From Bombus terrestris (lineage: Eukaryota; Arthropoda; Insecta; Hymenoptera; Apidae), in the NCBI RefSeq assembly GCF_910591885.1, contig NC_063279.1:9300001-9364000 (forward strand): a stretch of 64,000 bases of DNA. Reading direction: 5' to 3'. Numbering within the stretch: position 1 is the first letter of the stretch; each line of letters begins with the position of its first letter. Made by a program: the position numbers and the translations under genes. Shown piece after piece: positions 62,401 through 64,000 of this stretch. The notes below the pieces were generated by a model. It was not told where the DNA came from. It searched no databases and saw only the letters and a list, made by a program, of their open reading frames with translations.

Positions 62401-64000
62401 GATGCTGTAACCAAAGAAAAAATCCACTTGTTCTTTCATCTTTTATTCTCGTTTCCCAGGCGACGTCCCTCTTTTCAATTCGTAACGACACTGAAAACAA
62501 TCCATGACGTCGTTCATTGTCCGCTGGCTAAATGTTCTTGTATACACATTTAATAAAGAATAATCGTCCGAGGCTTTTTAAATAAGAAACTTGTGCGCCT
62601 CACTGAAAAATATCCGAAGGAAGGAAGTAAAAAGACGAACGCAGCATGGCCGGAGGATTTGCTCTAGAAATTCGCGGTATTATCTTCATTGTCGAGCAGA
62701 GAGTAGAGAGGAAAAAGGATTTGTCTCGGAACTCGTTTAACGTTCAGCCCATTGTCTCAGGCAATCGGGGCGGCGTTTAACGTCAATTGCTACGCGCCGG
62801 TTAATAAATATCGTTATAGTAGGATTTCTATGCAAATTCATATTTTTCAGAATGTAACTAGAAGCGAAGAAAATAGCTATATGCAGTCGTGAGAAACGTC
62901 GCTGACTGAAAATTGAAACGAGAAGAAAAACTCGGCAGAAAATTGTTTCACCTATTTACCGATTAATATGCAAAGCAGTATACTTTGAATCTCTTACATA
63001 TCTTTCCATATTATGCGCGTTCTGTACAAATTTCCGCTTTCATGTCTTATATCTTTGAGAATGTAATTAAGAACGTATTACATGTTGTCTATGTGCCAAT
63101 TAATATAAAAAGTAGCATATCTCCAATATTTCATATATTTCTTCGTGTTACGGACAATGTTCTTGTAAGTTTGCACTTTCAGATCTCCTAAGAAAACGCA
63201 GAAAGATTCGCAGTCTAGTTAAAAGTTAGCCGTGAGGCGTTCTCAGCGTAGAAGAGGCAACGATGATTTGCCGACATCGATATTCTTAGTCTTGTTATCA
63301 TCGTGATACCGATTTGCAATTTTCCTGTCTTGTCGTTGAATCTCTTTGCCTCGAATGAGTATATTCGTGCAAGCAGGTGGAGAGCTATCCTCGGGGTAAA
63401 TATTCAAAAGCAGAGTCGGCCTCAAGTCGAGTTTAATCGAGAATTCACGATACAATATGATTTATGCAACTTTACGGGGTTGATATACGTAGGTGGAATT
63501 GGATCGAACAATTTATATTACACAAATTCAGGAAACCATTTGGATTTTACAAATAAATGATACGCGTTATTTGAAACATTTTGAAATTTCACTGGCACTT
63601 AATATACAATATAATATATCATAATTATAAGAATAGAATTTAATCAATAAAAGAAGAATACAATTGTGGAAAACGATGCTCGGTTCTCAAACCCACTTGC
63701 CATATACATATTTTTATAATCATTTAAAATAACAATTTCGAACCTAGTTTGCAAATCTGTTCCATCGAATGGAAAACTTTCCATTTGTTGAGGCTGAGGT
63801 TGACTGATTGAAGAACGAGTGGATGAATTTGCAATAGAAAAGTATATTGAAATAATTAAAGATATAAGTATAAGTTTATGCTGATTCAGATCCTTACTCT
63901 CTTAGTGTTACTAGACAATGGGATGATAGCTTATGATAGTAATGGAATGAACCTTTTAGCTTGGGCTAGAGGCTACAGGCAACATAAATAGAAATCTGTT
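53483..64000. other. sns 5' intron or upstream region, no gene seen
   Basis: No further Ig-coding exon could be found here, so the upstream sns exons are presumably beyond 64000 and this is intron. Open frames of 60-140 codons occur on both strands in GC-richer patches (55.6-56.2, 57.1-57.7, 60.6-61.4 kb), but none has a recognisable domain or splice partners. It contains repeat copy B at 59385-59743. Confidence 0.45.
59385..59743. repeat. Dispersed repeat copy B
   Basis: Longer counterpart of 21609-21863, rich in CTCC/CACTC units at its start, then GCATCCCTTTGTCTTTTCT, an extra block around GGCCCGTGGCCAGGGTCACG, and the shared end TTCCACGATACTA. An AATAGA-like signal just upstream (about 59366) hints at an LTR, but no second LTR was found. 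Confidence 0.6.

Overview
Eukaryotic (insect) nuclear DNA: AT-rich, genes split by GT-AG introns, many poly-A/T and AT microsatellites, and CpG not visibly depleted. Protein similarity recalled from memory (Ac13E/ADCY9, TAF12, ZNF598, Arf102F, a CYP4-type P450, and an SNS/Hibris-type nephrin) together with compact introns points to a hymenopteran, most likely a bee. The species assignment is inference. All exon joins given here were worked out by hand from splice sites and reading phase; no transcript data were available.

Layout. 1-2354: no recognisable gene, probably 3' flank or UTR of Ac13E. 2355-7327 (minus): complete seven-coding-exon adenylate cyclase of the ADCY9/Ac13E type, with a likely untranslated first exon near 7.84-8.1 kb. 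8996-9711 (plus): TAF12, three exons, divergent from Ac13E. 11058-13912 (plus): ZNF598-type ribosome-collision E3 ligase, two exons. 15495-16037 (minus): class II Arf GTPase, uninterrupted CDS. 17790-19033: decayed piggyBac-type transposon. 19603-23778 (plus): intact twelve-exon CYP4-clan P450. 23779-32332: gene-free by eye, with a small TTAA-flanked MITE. 32333-53482 (minus): 3' part of a nephrin-family adhesion receptor (SNS/Hibris), with eight Ig domains, an FN3 domain, two alternative-looking transmembrane exons and a proline/tyrosine-rich tail. Its signal peptide and first exons lie beyond the window. 53483-64000: 5' intron or upstream sequence with a dispersed repeat.

The five left-hand genes are mostly housekeeping (cAMP signalling, TFIID, translation quality control, Golgi traffic) and show no shared pathway. 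The P450 and the adhesion receptor are separate. I saw no operon-like or defence-like system. The strongest unusual signals are a pair of phase-matched transmembrane exons in the nephrin gene, a large glycosylation-rich loop in the adenylate cyclase, a P450 with Ala in place of the CYP4 heme-linking Glu, six FPxL repeats in ZNF598, and three TTAA-bounded piggyBac-type elements, two of which share terminal repeats.
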